From contig JAQGEQ010000071.1 of NCBI GenBank assembly GCA_034620365.1, positions 4,402,001 to 4,466,000 of the forward strand: 64,000 nt of DNA, in the 5' to 3' direction. The translations under genes were made by a program, and so were the position numbers. Shown here in pieces: positions 48,233 to 61,478 of the stretch. The notes beneath the pieces are model-generated. The model did no database searches. It was not told the origin of the DNA and saw nothing but the letters and a program-made list of their open reading frames with translations. The number at the start of each line of letters is the position of its first letter. The first letter of the stretch is position 1. This DNA is from Pegea sp. RAD2-039 (lineage: Eukaryota > Chordata > Thaliacea > Salpida > Salpidae).

Positions 48233-51200
48233 TTAAAGTTTGGAATTTTTAACAATAAATCTCGGAAAAAAATGGTATAAAGAGGTGATATTTTGATGTA
48301 AAATTGATTGTACAACAGACACATAAGGTTGTAGATGCACTCGTTCAAATGGCCGTTTCTTGTTCTTCTCATCACTTAAAGATATTATTGCGTGATCCTA
48401 AACAAATAGTTGATTTAAAAGGCTCAGATTAAATGATTTCTTACCCTCACAAAGTTCCAGATAACAGACAGCAGCAAAAATATCTCATAGTTGGTCACGT
48501 GATCAAACAATTCACTGATGTAACACAAAGGTTCAGGAAGAAACTGTGCCTGAAATTTGTTGTTTGAATAAATTAAATAAAAAAAGAGACAATCGACGAT
48601 TTACTTTTGATAGTAATTGAACTATTTGGACAGCACACAAAAAATGAGGTGAGACAAGACTGAGGTTCTTCTCCACAAGACAAGTTTCAAAATGTGAAAT
48701 TAACACTGATAAACAAGATCGAACAATTGGAGATATCTTCCAAAATGCGTCTCGGTTGTAAGCGCAAAGTGACATAATATGCCAGACGAAGGTATGCTCA
48801 ATAAAAAAATTGAACATTCGTAAGTCTCTGTGAACATTTTAACTAAGTTCAGTTCCACTAAAAACCATCTACTAACCGTTCAATAGTTAGTCTCCGTACA
48901 AGCATAATAGGCCACTCATAATCACCATCTAATGTTATTGAGGTGGAAAGACTAGGAGAAGAAGATGCAATCGCATTGAGCAAAGCAGAGGCTAATGTAA
49001 TTAGCTTTTCACCGTCATATACTTGTGAAGATTGAGGCAAATTGATCTTCAATATATCAGTTACACCAGCGGCTTTTGAACAACAGCGATATAGCAACAG
49101 CGCGATGCATTCTTTGTTGCTGTTTTTAGTTTCCTGAATGAAGAGTTGGTGTAAGAAGAGGCTACAAGGAATCAGTTGACATTACTTGCGAATCAGAATC
49201 ATTTTTACGTTTAGGGAACCGACCCAAGAAGTCCATCTCTACAGCTATCAAAGAACCAGTTGAATAAACGTTTTGACCTGCAAGGCGTTTGCGTTTGCTG
49301 TCAAGCTGCTGAAGCAATGAAACTTCTTGGAAAGCTTTCGGCATGTGTTTCTCTTTTGGTTTTCCGAAGAGAACATCATTTACCTGATCAAATAAAAGTG
49401 ATTGCAATACAAAGTAATATAGGATGACATCAGACTTACCTTGCTGAGTGCAGATTCTAGTAAATGAACCGAAACAATTTCAAAACAATCACAGATATGT
49501 GAAACCATGATGATAGTTTGTTGACAAGTTTGCATTTCAACATCGTGATTTACATAACCTAAAATAAGATAAGCATAAAAAACAAATAAATTATTTGAAG
49601 ATGATCAACTAACCGTTGTGTAAAAGTCGGAAAAAGTAATTAACAAGTTTTTGAGACATGTTAAGAGTTCTGGTCCCTAACCGTAATCTTGAATAATCAG
49701 TTTTCGACAAAACTTGATACAATAATTGAACACAGAGATGGTTTACTTCAATTGTGGTCGAGTGCCGACCAGTTAACATCAAAATTCTGTCCACTAATTG
49801 GCTGACAGCTTCTTGTAATCTACCAAATTGATCAACTTTTGTAACAAAAATCTATTTTTAGAAAATTTTATAAACTCTGTTTTATAAGTTTGCTTGAGTT
49901 TAATCGAATGAACTTTTGAGTATCTATTACCTTTTATGAAAATCATTTGCATTTAAAATATACTCATAATTCATTGTCATCAACTGCAAAACGTTTTTCA
50001 GCATCTTTACCGATTCCTTATTACTTTTCATTGGCAAGATGTCAAAATACTCAGATAAAACACCTTCCATAAGTTCTAATCACGAGAAAAAATAAAGAAG
50101 TCATCAATTAGTATGCTAGGTTTATAAAAAATCAAATTGTTAAGTTGACTACTTCAAGTACTAGCTTTACGTATAAGACTGAAATATTTTGTGGGATATC
50201 TACATGAGTTAATAGAAATGAAGTTTTTACTTGAATAAAGTTGATTCACTTCGTTAAACATTTTCAAAAACAAGTTCAAGTCTCGATCAAGGCTAATATT
50301 TGTGAGAATTGTTGCCAAGATAGTTTTAGGGTTGTTCTTCATACACATGATTGTAAGTATTGATTGAAGCCACGTCTTTCTATCCAGATAGATGTAACAA
50401 GAGTTAGAAATTAAAGTGGAATTTAAAAAAGTTACTTTTCAATGTTGTTTGTTTCTAATAAAGTTGAAATAATTTCGTTTTTGTTGTTAAAAAGTCCTGA
50501 AAAAACTGAATTGGTGTTTGGCATATTTCCACCATCTATAGATTGTAAAGCATATTGTTGGAGCTCCCTAATTAAATCCGGCTGCAAATAATCACTTATT
50601 AGATAACTGATGTGATGAAATTATAAAAAAATATGTGAAGCGAGATACTGAATGTACTTTGATATGTTTATCAACAACAACAATTATTTTTACCATGATT
50701 TCTTTGCATAAATTTTGTATCTTCTTGCTCAAATGTTTAGTTTCTCCACAAGTTGCACTCAAAATAAGTTTTAGAAATTTGTAGGAGTCGTTGTTGGTCT
50801 GACAGATTAGATTTACAATCAGCTTTTGTACCCTGCAAATATATTCATTGGAAACAGCAGATCTTTACAAAATCTAACTTACAAAATGGTTTCTTTTTTT
50901 GGTTTTGTCATTGATTCGTATTCAATGTACAACTTGTTTAATGCATCGACGTCAACTGTAGTTCAAGGAATCATTGAAATAGAAGAGATGGAAGAAAATA
51001 TTTAACAAGAAAGAAGCTTACTTATTTGCATCAACATTAAAGCAGCAGATTGAAAGAGTAGAGATGATTGATTGAAAAGTCCAAGGAGATAAAGAAAAAC
51101 TTTAATTTTTCCATTTTTAATATTTTTAGGCGGATTCTAAAAAGAATTTAAAAAATTGAAAATAATTTACAAAAAAGAGAAATATTTACAAATAAAAACT

Positions 51201-52547
51201 TTTAATGAAAAAACTGTAAATTGATATAGACCTGAAATAATCGTACAATAATTTCAGTAACATCTTGCTGATGTTGAAAATGAAGATGATTCAGAATTCG
51301 AATCACACTAGCAACAACAGATTGTTCATTCTCATTTGATTTAATCAACTTTGAAGACGAGTAATCTCCTTAAAATAAATAATTCCCGTCAACTATACAC
51401 TTTTGACTACTAGTGTATCATAACTTCTTACCCCATTTAATCATAGAAAATTTGCTAAACCCTGAATGAAAAACTCTTTCTACTATAGACTGTGGGAAGG
51501 TGTTGCCTACATCAGCAATCAGCCAATCAAAGAAAGGAGGCGGAGCGTTGAGCAGCGAGTCCACACTAGCTTCATGCTTTTGATCTATTCTATAAAATAA
51601 ATAATCACAAAAATGTGAAATTACTTCTAGCAGTTTAAGTAAAGATAAAAAATTCTGTAATTTAAAAAATATCAACAGAAAAAGAATCTGTATCAATTTA
51701 TGATCTTTAAACTCACAAGACTTTCAGAGATTTCATATAAATGTCCAAGAGAACCTTCATCGGATGAATACTCAACCAAAAGTTCAAAGTTGCTGATATG
51801 TTGTTTGGTGGGGGAAACTCTTTCTTCTTTTTCATTCCAAGAATAATTTTTTCTGAGGATTAAAATGATTTAGATGAGCTAAGAAACCTCCAAAGTGAAG
51901 AGAGACCTATTGTTTTGATCACCCATGATGACAAAACTTCTGACCATGCAGTGTTATCATCACTGATCAAGCTCATAAAAAATGTTGAAACTTGAATCAA
52001 ACATTCACCAGCCTCTAAAAGAACAGAGTGAACTTAAGTTAAAAGTTAGATAAGAAATTGTCTTTTAACGAATATCAATATGTAAAAGTTTATCAAATTT
52101 AATCCAGTATCTGATGATAAATTTTTAATTTAGTTATTTATAATAATTTTAAGTTACCTTGCTTCTTTTTAAGGTCACGATAGTCGATATACAACCTTAC
52201 TGATTCTTGAAAAAAACAGCCAAGCTTATACAAAATTGTATTTCTTGCTGCTGGCATATGCTTCAACAATGTGATTGTTTGCTGAATAGCTTCAACTTTG
52301 ATGGTATTGTTTGGTGATGAAGACAATAATTTCTGAAGTAAGTGCTACAAAGATAGTTGTTGATAAAATAACACCTGAATGTTTTTTAAATATTTCGAAG
52401 ATAGACTTAGTGATAATTAATTTATAAAGTTTTTTTGACTTTCATTTTATTTTAAGTAGTTTCATTAAGTTTCTACTAATCTAATTTTTATAGAAAGTTT
52501 ATATTTATTACCTTTATATCACTTTTTGTATAATTCAAAGAATTCAT
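48233..52547 (-). CDS. INTS5: Integrator complex subunit 5
   Basis: Helical-repeat subunit of the nuclear Integrator complex, which cleaves snRNA and promoter-proximal transcripts. Minus strand, many exons with mostly short introns. It starts with a 12-codon exon at 52547-52512 (MNSLNYTKSDIK), then 52344-52158. Co-linear matches to human INTS5: LKHMPAARNTILYKL (human RSLPPARAAVLDHL), AWSEVLSSWVIKTI, LNFWLSIHPMKVLLDIYM, PPFFDWLIADVGNTFPQSIV (human HFDWVVAHIGSSFPGTII), VLFGK, GQNVYSTGSLIAVEMDFLGR, LLYRCCSKA, EWPIMLVRRLTIERL, PEPLCYISELFDHV and the end VVQSILHQNITSLYHFF. The stop is at 48233-48235. Some middle exons were read only in part, so the exact protein length is not given. Confidence 0.87.
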
Positions 52548-54697
52548 TCTGTTCAATAATTATACTAAGAAGAAGCTTAAGTAGAAATTGCTGAAAACAA
52601 AAATAGTTAAGAATTTTATAACATGAATTATTCATAATATATTTTCATAAAGCATATTTGATGTATCAAATTAAATTGTTTGATTGACTTAATATTTTAG
52701 AAAAGATTGATTTTTGAAAAACAAAGACCCTGATATTTTCTTTTTCCTCATGATACTTTCTATTTTATTATGAAGCATTTGGATAAAGTAAAAGACAACT
52801 AATAAGATTGAAAAATACTACAAAAATTAAACTAAGCAAAAAACAATATAACTAAAAAATTAAGAATAAAAGAAAAATATTCAAATTTTTTTTCTGAACT
52901 GAAACAGATGAATGTCCTGAGAATATAACCTGAGAATTATAATTATGCAAAAAATCTTTAAAAAAAGTAGATAATCTAGATGTTAAACAATTGTGCCAGT
53001 TATAAAAGTTATTACTTACAAAGAATTTATTATAACTTTAAAGTTTGTGAAAATAATTACAAAATATTGTTTAATTTTTTCTTTAAATAAAAACAAAATA
53101 AGTTTTATTCAAAAAAGTGGTTTTTAACTAAGAGGTATTTGACTTAAAATTTCAGTAAAATCAGCAAAAGTAAGATGATTGCTTTTCAAACTAACCTCAG
53201 TAGACTTGAACAAATAGTTAAATAAGTTTTATGCTTTCAATCAACAATTTGGTGTTTTACTTTTTGTCTTTATTTTGTAAAATATTTTTTCATTATGTTT
53301 AAATTTAATTAGTAAATTACGAATTTTATATGATTAACTCAGCGACTCAAAGTCTCTTTTTTTAATTTTGGTGTATTCAGTTTTATTTTATCTAATTAAA
53401 ACTAACTCACTTATAACCAAAATTAAAACCTGACTTGACATGAATACACACACTGTCATCAGATTTCTAACAGAAAAACTTAGATTTTAGTATTGACCAG
53501 GATGTTTCGATTGCTTTTCTCTCAGATCTCAGTGGTGCGCTTCCTGCTTCCTCTGCTGGCTAATGAGATCGGGGACTATAGCCGATTTATCCAATAGGTT
53601 CAAGCCTCGATAACGCGTCCGATTCTACATTGTTGTCTCTTGGTAGAATACAAAAAATGTGCCAATTCTACCCTTCAACTCATAGTTTTAGCATTTTTGA
53701 TTTTCGACTTTTTTTAGAGTCTAGCATAAACTCCACTGACCTTTGACCCATTATCAGGAAAATGTGTTGCCTCATAAGCAAGTGACCCCATTTTCGAACA
53801 GACTCAGTAATGACAGTCGCCCCTTTTCTAATGTAGGGTATAATAACTATGACCCTTCTAAAGGTTTGGTTTTTATAGTAAGATTTCTCAGATCAGATAA
53901 GAACAAAATAAAAGCAGTGTATGAAAAAATATACTGACGCAATAAGATTAAAGATTACACTGAGTACTTTATCATGTCTTTTAGAGGACGCTGAAGACTT
54001 TACATTGCAAGACTATTAGTTTATAAAAATCAGAGATACTTATTTTAGTAACATGTGTTAAATATATTGCTACAAAAAATAATTAGGTTAATTCCAGCTG
54101 CTGAAGCATTTAAAATAGTAAATAATATTTTTATAAGCATTTTTTATCATAGAAATATTTAAAAAGTCTTACAAAGCTTAGTAATGAACAAAATTATACA
54201 ACTTGCTATATTTAATCTGCTTTCATAAAATAGCACCTTTATGGGCGAATAAATTACGAAACCTAAATATTTAATCAAAATATTCGTGCCATATGCGGTA
54301 TGTTTTTCGTAAACAGTAGAATTTTAGTTATTCAAGTTTTCTTATGAATCACCTTTTGATTTGTCTATAAGCTGTTTTTCTATAATAATGTTTTGATGTG
54401 TTTAATTGTGCTATCTAAATAATTATCTAGAATTTATTAAAGTTAATAATAGATAGAAATTCTGAAGTTTTCATAGATGAAAAAAACATTATAGATAATA
54501 ACTATTGATTTTAATAGTATTTGACTTTAAATAAATGTCTAAGAAAGTAAATATTAGTGTTATTCAATAATTGTTTTAAATATTTTCTTAATTAATTTGT
54601 AATGTTTATGAAAATTATATTATTCATATGATCATCTAAAGTTTATACTTAATTTATTTTGTCAGTTATTGTAATATTTAATGGTATCATCTGTATA
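52548..54697. other. Divergent promoter region, INTS5 and TRPC4AP
   Basis: About 2.15 kb between head-to-head genes, AT-rich except for the SINE-like element at 53500-53720. Nothing else coding was recognised. Confidence 0.5.
53500..53720 (+). mobile_element. Possible second SINE family
   Basis: A GC-richer stretch has an A-box-like TGGCTAATGAGATCGG and, about 45 nt on, a B-box-like GGTTCAAGCCTCG, followed by TTGGTAGAATACAAAAAATG and AATTCTACCC. The layout fits a tRNA-derived SINE, but the body does not match the other SINE copies. With a single copy in the window this stays tentative. Confidence 0.35.
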
Positions 54698-57600
54698 ATG
54701 TCAAATTCTCAGCAAACCAAAAATTTAAATATAATTTTAAGATGTCGTGAAAAAGGAAGAGTTAGTCATAGACTATTCAATCAGGTAAGAGTTTGTTTGT
54801 AGTTACTTGAATATATTTGTTAATATTTCTCATATTTGAAAATGTAAATAATATATGTTAAGATTTAATTTGATTCTATATCCTTTTAAAGAAACAATAT
54901 TTAAAGTATGTTGCTTACAACTTATTTTTTATTTGATGTTTAGCAACTTGTAGAAGTAGCATTATCTAAAGATTCTACAACATACACAGCTCAATTTGAA
55001 GAATGTATTTCTTTTTTGAACATATTTAGTTCAAAATTTCCTGTTGTTGAATTAAATATCATCATAGATATTATACAGGTAAACAAAAGTTTAAATTTCA
55101 TTGTAATACATAATATATATAAATATGTTTTTACATTAGGATGTTTTTACCAAGCTATTTAATAATAGTATTTAGAAAACTTGAAATCATAATATAAGTG
55201 ATATTATACTTTTACTTTTAGAAAACTTAATATATCAACCTGTAAGCTTATTTTTAAAGAAACTGTAAAAGTCACTAAGATATATAATACTTATTTGAAC
55301 AATTTACAGAAACTATTTCCTGAAATAAGGCAACCAAGCAATACATCTGTAGTTAAATGTATTTTAGAATTTGGACATATAGAGGTAAATGCTATTTTGA
55401 ATAGATTGAAATTATTTTTTCAAATAATCAAATTGATATTTGGAGGAGTTTTAAAGTTATAAAAATTCTTCTGATAATATTTTAGAACAAATTAGAAAAA
55501 AAAATAAAAAAAGAATTAATAAAAACAGTTCTAATAAAAATATTTAGCTCAATATTTGCAATTTGTGAAATGTTAGCTAAAGATTGTAACTTATAATGTT
55601 TTTTTTTTAATTTTTTTGATGTATAATCTATTTTGTAGAAGCTTAAGTAAGAATAGAAATCTTCAGAAAGTTACCTTTTTCAAATTTTCTTTCTACTATA
55701 TTCATATATGACATTTTATTTAAAAAACTTTCACCAACACATTAATATTTTGATGTCTCAGACTCTTTTACACATCCTTGTACAAGATTTGATGGGAGGA
55801 AGGAAAAGAGATCGGAATAAACCAAAACCTTATCCTACTCTCGCCTGTCAAACAGAACATCTTAATATTGTTCACCAACTTCTTATAATTGTTCAAGATT
55901 GTCTTAAAAATGTAATTTTTGTTGAAAATTTTCTTTTTCTATTTAAATCACTAAAGTGGTTCATCAAGTAATTGAAAGTTTCTTTTGAAGGCTGAAGATT
56001 ATTCTGTTCTTCATCTTTCCAATAACTACGAATTGCTAGAAGCTCTTTTCTCCTTAGTAACTCATCACGACTCTGCAAATTTATATCGACTTCGTGAAGC
56101 TGTTGTGTCTCTCACGGATTTGATATTATGTCAGCAGCGCGATGTCGCGCCGGTATCACTCAACAGTATTAACGGATTGAGGTGAAGTTTTATAAGAAGA
56201 AAGTTAGAAGAGGAGGTGTTGGAAACAATTTTCTACTTTTTACAGTAAAATGATTCGAAGTGACTCCGGGTTACACAACACTCAAGTCTTTCATATCCTC
56301 TCTGCGATGTTATCGGTTTCAGAATACAATGCAATGTCACATTTGTCGCTAGTAAAACATGATAATTGGATCTTAGAGTCTGGTTACGCAAGTGTTATGG
56401 AATCTAATCATAGTTAGTCAAGTTTATTGCTGTGTATACTAACAACCATCATTTAAATACCAACTCTCGGCCCCAAACTCAGCATCTTACAAAAAATTAT
56501 TTTCGAATTGATTCAAAGTATTTAAATGATTTTGTGATAAATTTTATCCAAGAAAAACTGACAACTTAAATTGAAGTTATTTGTTGTTAAAGTTGTCAAT
56601 TAACTTGTAGAAAAGTGGTTTGTTTTCACAGAGTTTTTGTTGGAACAACCACTATGGCTTGAAAACATGTGTTCAATTGCTTGCAGAACAATGTCAGAAG
56701 CTACAAATTCAGTAGAAGCTGTTAATCATATTTTTACGAGGATGGAAATAAATGATACTGAACCAATAAATCTTCAAAATTTGGGTTAGAACTTGTACCA
56801 AGCACTTGATAAATTAAATTTTTTTATATATAGCAGAAGAACCAGACAGCTTACTCTATCAAGTCCTTCTCTACAAAGAAAAAACTTTGAGAGGGGATAT
56901 TTTTCTTCTTCTCAGCTTGTTACTGGGCGGCAAATATCGTGAAGAAGTATTGTTGATCTTTAGATTAAGTCTTTTATTGTGTCTTTGATATTCTTCTAAA
57001 CTGTTTTTCATTTTCTTCAAGTTCTTACCTCTCTTATTATCACTGACAAATATGGAAATAATTATAAGTTTAATTACAAATTTGAAACTTTGTATTTTTT
57101 ATTATTTTGAAATTTATATCTTTTAAATGATGCTTAAAACATTTTCAGTAAAAATTTCACATTTTTTTTCATCATATTTTTCTACTTAAGAAAAAGTTTG
57201 AAGTCTGATTTTTTCTTCCATCATTTTGAAATAATCACTTTTAAGCATTTTACTCACTACAATTTTTTTATATTTTTTTGTAAAGATCTAACTTAAAAAA
57301 ACAAAATAGTTTATTATTTATCCAACCAATTCAGAAATATTTATTTTTATTTCATGATTTTGATGATGACAAACTATAAACAACTTTTTATCATTCAACT
57401 TTTTATTTGAAACATATTTCATTGAATTGAACAATCTAACAAACCTACAAACTGACTTAATTCATTTATTCTCAATATTCACAGCAATTTTCTTCAAACT
57501 TATCTGTAATCAATTATTTTTTAGGTACAAGACAGGCTGCTAAAGTGTATATGCTTGCAGTCCTTGCCATTAGTCTTCAAGGACATTGTCTGGGCCATTT

Positions 57601-59880
57601 TTCAAGGACATGCCAACTTACTCGTAGAAGGTTCTAATGGTGATACACCAGAAGAGAGTTACTTGGTAAGCTCTATATGAAGTTACAGACTTTCAAATTA
57701 GTTTAAATCGGAAATTGATACTTTTATTTCGAATCTTGACTACTACTAATTTCTTTTATCAGGATATGTTTATTCGTATTCAATTTCTTCGTTTCATTTA
57801 TTCAATTGCTGACAACCAGAAAAATAGATACTTGTTGATGTCTTTAAGAGATGTAAAATCTCTTGAAAGGATCGCAAGTAAGTTGCATCATCTAACAATC
57901 CTCTATCTTCATAACTGACTTGTTTGTAGGTAACTACCAAATCGAATTTCCTGAAAGTTTGAAAAAGATGTTAGAAAAAAGTCCGACTCCCTTAGATGAG
58001 CAACCAGGGATTTTGATGAATCTTATCTCCGCTCTTAAACAAGAGCCTGCTTCTTCTTGTGTTTGCTTCTGGATAACTCGAGCTCTGGAAGCTTTTTTAC
58101 GCGGTGAAATAATTTCATTAATTCAAGCTTTTCTTCTTGAACAAGATCTTGTTGAGGTAGACACAACTCTTCATCGTATCATCAGACTCTTATTTGCTCT
58201 TTACAGATAACTGTTAACTTGATCCTGTCAAGTACCTCCCAGAATGAGATTGCTGTCCAAGGAAGTTTTGATTTTCTTTCTACTCTCATGAAATTTAATA
58301 TTGAAGCCTTCAAGCGATGTAGTATTGTTTTGGATTGCACAGATAAAGTAAGAGATCTTTTTCATCTTTTTAATCTTTAACACGAAAACTGTTTCAGCTT
58401 CAAACTCTACTTCGTCTTATGAATGACAATTTAGTTGATTCAAATATGTTTATAAGATGCATTATACTAACAATTTCATATATCAAGGATAATGAACCAA
58501 CTAAAATAGGTAATAATTTACTAATTGTGTCATTTGTCAAGATTTAATATTCAGTTTAGACGATTATCAAAATAAATTGGTTAATATTTCAAATAAAAGA
58601 TTTTTATTTCCTTTTTTTAAACCATAAAAGCAAATTTCTCAACTGATAATTGAATTTGATTATTGAAAATATTCCCGATTAAAAGATCTTTCTAGAATAC
58701 TCAAATCAACTTCTTCTACAGATTTTCTCAGTCAAAACAAATTACTGGAATATTTTTCTGGTGATCAAAGACAGGTGGATTATGTCGTCAAGTTAACCTG
58801 CCTGCTAACTGTTCCTACCTTATCTCAGGTAATCCACGATTGTATTTCAAATAAACCTTTTTGTAGTTTCAATTTTACATATTATAAGTTTAAAATCTTT
58901 TTTTTACATTCAAATAAAATTATGAGGGTTTCCAAACCCAAATATTTACAAATTAAGCTGAAATATTTAAACATCACCTCAAAATTTTGTTTACTTTTAA
59001 TGGCAACAACTTAATTTCAAAGTCAACTTTTAGGAAAATGTCAGTTGTTTAAACACCGGAATTTCTATCATGATTTTGGCTCACAGAAGACATTTATTAT
59101 CTCAGTAAGTTCGTCTGTTTCAACTTTCATCATCTCATCTACAAATATTGTAGTTATCTATCAGAGATTAGCAAGTTAGATGATGGAGTGAAATTACTAA
59201 AAAACATCAAATCATTGCTAACATTTTGGCTTACACACTACACCCTACCAATCAAACAAGCGGATTGTAAATCACTTGAAACGGTGAGTTTAAAGACCTA
59301 ACAAAGACGAGGACTAGTAGATGTAGCATCTTACCTCGTTGATTTGTGTGCTTGATAAGCAGCTTGGTAAAAGTTAATGAATAATAAAAAGAGAAGAGGA
59401 CCCAGAGGAACACCACTGGTGATTTGGCTAGGAGTAGATAAAGATCTTTTTAGGCGCTCTCCTTCGCATTTATTGTAATAAATAAAGTTTGCTTTTAAAT
59501 CCAATTTAATAAGTGCCGAAGAAATCCAGTTGAAACACCTTTTACGATTAAAGACTTGTAATTGTAGTCACTTTCCCGGTAACACCTTCCTAACAAATTC
59601 ATAATACTATTTCTCCAACTAAATATCACAAATGGTGCTACAAAAAATCTTACAAAACCCTCTAAACTCTTCTTTAATTGTAACGTTTATAATTGCAAGT
59701 TGTCACGTGATTTTGCAGAGTACAGGTATCAAGATTAACGAATGGAAGACTGTTGTTAAGAAATTGTTGGTTTCTGATCCTAAGGAAGAAAATTCATTGG
59801 AACATCATCTACAAAAGTCCCACATCAGTGAAAGTGGACGGAGATTCGGACAGTCGCCCGTGTTAGACCGTCTTTCTTAA
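54698..59880 (+). CDS. TRPC4AP: TRPC4-associated protein (TRUSS)
   Basis: In mammals it is a substrate-receptor-like partner of DDB1-CUL4 ligase (MYC turnover) and binds TRPC4 and TNF receptor 1. Seventeen exons: 54698-54784, 54944-55078, 55310-55384, 55762-55911, 55991-56181, 56246-56412, 56632-56784, 56837-56946, 57525-57665, 57763-57877, 57930-58156, 58207-58347, 58398-58509, 58722-58828, 59034-59104, 59154-59283, 59719-59880; sum 2274 nt, 757 residues (human 797). Matches: KIQFLR-like FIRIQFLRFIYSIADNQKNR, FWITRALEAFLRGE, LMKFNIEAFKRC, SLVDSNML-like NLVDSNMFIRC, ENVSCLNTGISIMILAHRR, LLTFWLTHYTL and last-exon INEWKTVVKKLLVSDP (human FSYWKETVSILLNPD). The last intron holds a LINE insertion, and the last exon lies in duplicated block A. 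Confidence 0.92.
59310..59492 (+). mobile_element. LINE fragment with 5' inversion (twin-priming type)
   Basis: 59330-59440, read on the minus strand, encodes the RT block TSGVPLGPLLFLLFINFYQ. Immediately after it, 59450-59490 read on the plus strand is the family's 3' terminus, CTCCTTCGCATTTATTGTAATAAATAAA in part, also found at 1195-1230 (as its complement). RT in one direction joined to the 3' tail in the other is the layout left by twin priming. The insertion is in the last intron of TRPC4AP, about 80 nt before block A. Confidence 0.7.
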
Positions 59881-60408
59881 AATCTCTCCATTTCTAAATT
59901 TCTCGAAGTATTTTTTTACACGAATCTAAATGTTTGAAGAGATTACATTTGAAACATCAACTTTTGATTGATGAAAGTCAAATGTTTCTTCAACGTGTTT
60001 TCAAATACAAATGTGTTTTGGTTTACTCGCTAATTTCTACTGACTTGGTGATTTTTAACTTGGTGATTCCGGTTTATTATGAAACAACAAAATTGATCTT
60101 AGTAAACCAGTGGTAAGGTTTTAGTTTGAAAAGCTAACAATTTAATAAAAAAGTCTTGCGTGTAACAACTTCTAGTTGAATTTGATTTAGAAATAAACTT
60201 GGAGCGTCTGAAGAGTTCTATTTGATTCATGAAAAACTTTTAAGGAAAAATTCAAAAAGAAATTTATTAAAACTATCATCAAAGTCGAAACACAAAATTG
60301 AATAAAACTTTAAAGCCTTGTGCTAATACTACTAACAGCAAACTCAATAAAATGAGCAAACAAGAAGATATCTTCTTTTGATTATATTGCACCAATGAAA
60401 CCAGACGC
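59575..60408 (+). repeat. Inverted duplication block A, right copy
   Basis: 834 nt, the reverse complement of 43997-44828. It begins CCCGGTAACACC in the last TRPC4AP intron and ends GAAACCAGACGC, covering the last exon and about 530 nt of downstream DNA. This copy keeps the intact terminal exon. Confidence 0.93.
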
Positions 60409-60486
60409 CATCTCACTTCATTAAAATTGCTTCTAGTAAACTTTTAATATTCTTTATAATGAATTTGAAGATATTTTTGGTGATTA

Positions 60487-61478
60487 TCAATAGAACTCCA
60501 CGACTTCTGCAACAATTTAACCAAATCATTTACTTAAAGAATGAAAGATATACTTTTATCGAACACACGTTATCCTCATCTTCAGCATCATCATCCATTA
60601 AAGGATTATAATGAAGAGAGCGTTTGTTTTCAAATGTAAAACTCATAATATTCTATAAACACAAACTTCATTAGTCAAAGACATTAAATAACAAAAGATA
60701 AATAAAAAACGTCACCGAAATACTCGTCAAGTATTTAGTATAAAAGTAGTATTTTAAAAATAGAATAAAAATCAATGTACTCAATATATACTTTTTCAAA
60801 TGATAATTTTTAGCAAGTTTGTGTGAGATAAAACGTTTATTGAATTATTTTTGTGAAAAAATATTAAGGTTAGACGTAACATGATGATTAACTTCAAAAA
60901 ATATCAAGCAGTATTGCAACTCATACATTAAAATATTTTGCAAGAATATATTTCTAGATAGAGAAAAAATATATAATTTGTAGTGATAAGTTGTCATCTT
61001 AAATTTGTGTGGCAAGATATATAATAATAATATATATTTGTAAATAATATTTATATTATCATTTCTTATTTGAACTCTTGCCAGTCAACAGACAGCTAAT
61101 TTAGGCTCATAAGCAAAACAGAGCGATTAAAGGTGGAAATATTAGAATATAAATCATCTAATTAAATATAAATTATCAATAAAATAATTTTCATTTACTA
61201 TATAACCAATATAAGTTTCATTATTTCATACAGTTAGAGACAATAAAAATATACGATGGTACATTTAAAACAACTTTATCTTGTTACTTTTACTTTAATA
61301 ATTTTAGATAAATATTTAATATTTTATAAAAATTATTAAAAACTCTAGTTTTACAAATTACTTTATAATTTAACATGTGCAGCTATCAGTTGAATAAAAT
61401 AATTATTTATTTCAAATAAGTGAAAATCTGAAGTACATTCAGTTAATTTTGTAAAAAGAATTTTTTGCAAGGAAGAAT
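60487..61478 (-). repeat. Inverted duplication block C, right copy
   Basis: 992 nt, reverse complement of 45445-46451. Between it and block A on this side are 78 nt that contain the short shared spacer element. Confidence 0.92.
60554..60646 (-). pseudogene. Orphan copy of exon 1 of the small Cys-rich gene
   Basis: Minus strand: the ATG, the 31 codons (MSFTFENKRSLHYNPLM onward) and the donor GTATAT are all preserved, followed by the intron and a partial exon 2 that lacks the GCTGAAAGC start of the real one. The remaining exons are absent here. The intact gene is at 46283-47479. Confidence 0.85.

Noticed and set aside
59632-59880. A separate small membrane-protein gene starting at the ATG at 59632
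   Set aside because: The hydrophobic part is intron sequence in front of the acceptor at 59718; the rest is the last TRPC4AP exon, in phase with exon 16.
43997-61478. Excision and reinsertion of a circular DNA as cause of the permuted A-C order
   Set aside because: It would also permute the blocks, but it does not explain why the intact copy of A is on the right and the intact copy of C is on the left; the staggered inversion does.
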